A stretch of 34,217 bases of DNA from Rubripirellula sp. (GTDB lineage: Bacteria > Planctomycetota > Planctomycetia > Pirellulales > Pirellulaceae). Position 1 is the stretch's first letter; each line of letters opens with the position of its first letter. Shown here piece after piece: positions 33,804 through 34,217 of the stretch. The notes under the pieces are model-generated. The model saw nothing but the letters and a program-made list of their open reading frames with translations, had not been told where the DNA came from and searched no databases. The translations under genes and the position numbers were made by a program. The stretch covers positions 1 to 34,217 of the forward strand of contig JAPKCI010000045.1 of assembly GCA_028823035.1 (NCBI GenBank), given 5' to 3'.

Positions 33804-34217
33804 ATGTACCACGATGATGGCCACCAACTCTACATGCCACAGGATGTCAGGCTAGGTAGCGTTTGTCGCAACTGGGTTGAGCTGAGTGAATTCCGTAAAC
33901 GCACAGGCGGTGGGATCGCACCTGAGTGCCGGGAATGCCACAATTCAATCCGGTCAGCACAGCGTAGACGACAACGCGCCCGCAGAAGGACGCAAGGGTT
34001 TCAGCAGGCCATCGCGAACCTCAACGTCGCGTCCTATCCACCAGATCTCCACGCCGCCGCTACAGCCATTCTTGGCGTGTGTGGTGGCCTCCGTGGGTTT
34101 GCAAGGCACAACGGCCGCTCAGTTCAACGCCGCTCAGTTCAACGCCGCTCAGTTCAACGCCGCTCAGTTCAATGCCGCTCAGTTCAATGCCGCTCAGTTC
34201 AATGCCGCTCAGTTCAA
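33804..34217 (+). CDS. Partial small basic protein with Cys motif and pentapeptide repeats
   Basis: The strong ribosome-binding site GGGAGGTGA (33791-33799) lies 4 bases before the ATG at 33804, and the frame stays open to the window end (138 codons visible). Residues 20-62 (VCRNWVELSEFRKR, then C42-x-x-C45-H, then an Arg-rich helix RRRQRARRR) resemble the small zinc-ribbon proteins with a CxxC...CxxC pattern found near phage and HNH genes, but the second cysteine of the first pair is Trp24, so zinc binding may be lost. From residue 104 the protein consists of repeats of (R/C)RSVQ-type pentapeptides encoded by a 15-base array. The C-terminus and stop are outside the window. Probably nucleic-acid-binding; function unknown. 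Confidence 0.7.
   Translation, partial: MYHDDGHQLYMPQDVRLGSVCRNWVELSEFRKRTGGGIAPECRECHNSIRSAQRRRQRARRRTQGFQQAIANLNVASYPPDLHAAATAILGVCGGLRGFARHNGRSVQRRSVQRRSVQRRSVQCRSVQCRSVQCRSVQ
34113..34217. repeat. Tandem repeat, 15-base unit, at least seven copies
   Basis: Seven consecutive copies with the core gccgctcagttcaa fill 34113-34217 exactly. Copy 1 starts with g, copies 2-4 with c, copies 5-7 with t. The array is in frame with the gene that starts at 33804 and encodes a pentapeptide repeat in which the change from c to t turns Arg (CGC) to Cys (TGC). It is cut by the window end, so the true copy number is unknown. Confidence 0.97.

Overview
The window reads as chromosomal DNA of a planctomycete, most likely a member of the Pirellulaceae. 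The evidence is a MoxR ATPase / DUF58 / BatA-like / large VWA membrane protein operon of the planctomycete type, a DUF1559-like secreted protein, long envelope proteins, generous intergenic spacing, and several alternative (TTG, GTG) start codons. No rRNA, tRNA, CRISPR array, transposase or phage structural gene is visible. All placement and function is inferred from sequence motifs; no database search was possible.

Layout. Positions 1-434 hold two tandem-repeat arrays and the leader of the MoxR operon. Positions 435-7605 are four tightly packed genes (MoxR ATPase, DUF58, BatA-like, VWA membrane protein) that probably form one co-translated chaperone/envelope module. A convergent small lipoprotein gene follows (7625-8197). 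Positions 8198-9263 have no intact gene but hold what look like frameshifted remains of plus-strand genes. Positions 9264-14109 are an operon of two different large P-loop GTPase-like membrane proteins and a MotA/TolQ/ExbB-type channel subunit without an ExbD/TolR partner; this is the most interesting unit in the window. An SDR oxidoreductase (14276-15049) converges on a bifunctional proline-catabolism enzyme PutA (15060-18782, minus), which lies downstream of a Tat-exported PhoD-like phosphatase (18929-21724, minus). A membrane-associated alpha/beta hydrolase (22324-23883, minus) is divergent from a CorA-type divalent-cation transporter (24200-25363), which converges on a large MscS-family mechanosensitive channel (25621-28047, minus). 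A secreted DUF1559-like protein (28507-29460, minus) and a GNAT-like acyltransferase (30171-31202) flank a divergent regulatory gap. A secreted M3 (Dcp-type) metallopeptidase (31396-33558) follows, and a small basic Cys-motif protein (33804 onward) runs off the right edge inside a pentapeptide-encoding repeat.

A second theme is short tandem repetition: nine or more direct-repeat arrays with units of 12 to 24 bases lie mostly in gaps between genes, twice inside coding sequence, and once across a stop codon. Both window ends fall exactly inside such arrays, which suggests that the piece is a whole contig broken at repeats.

Much of the gene content concerns the cell envelope: osmotic and ion homeostasis (MscS, CorA), PMF- or NTP-driven membrane machinery (GTPases plus TolQ-like channel, MoxR/VWA), and exported hydrolases (PhoD-like, Dcp-like). 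PutA and the SDR provide amino-acid and possibly sugar-acid catabolism.
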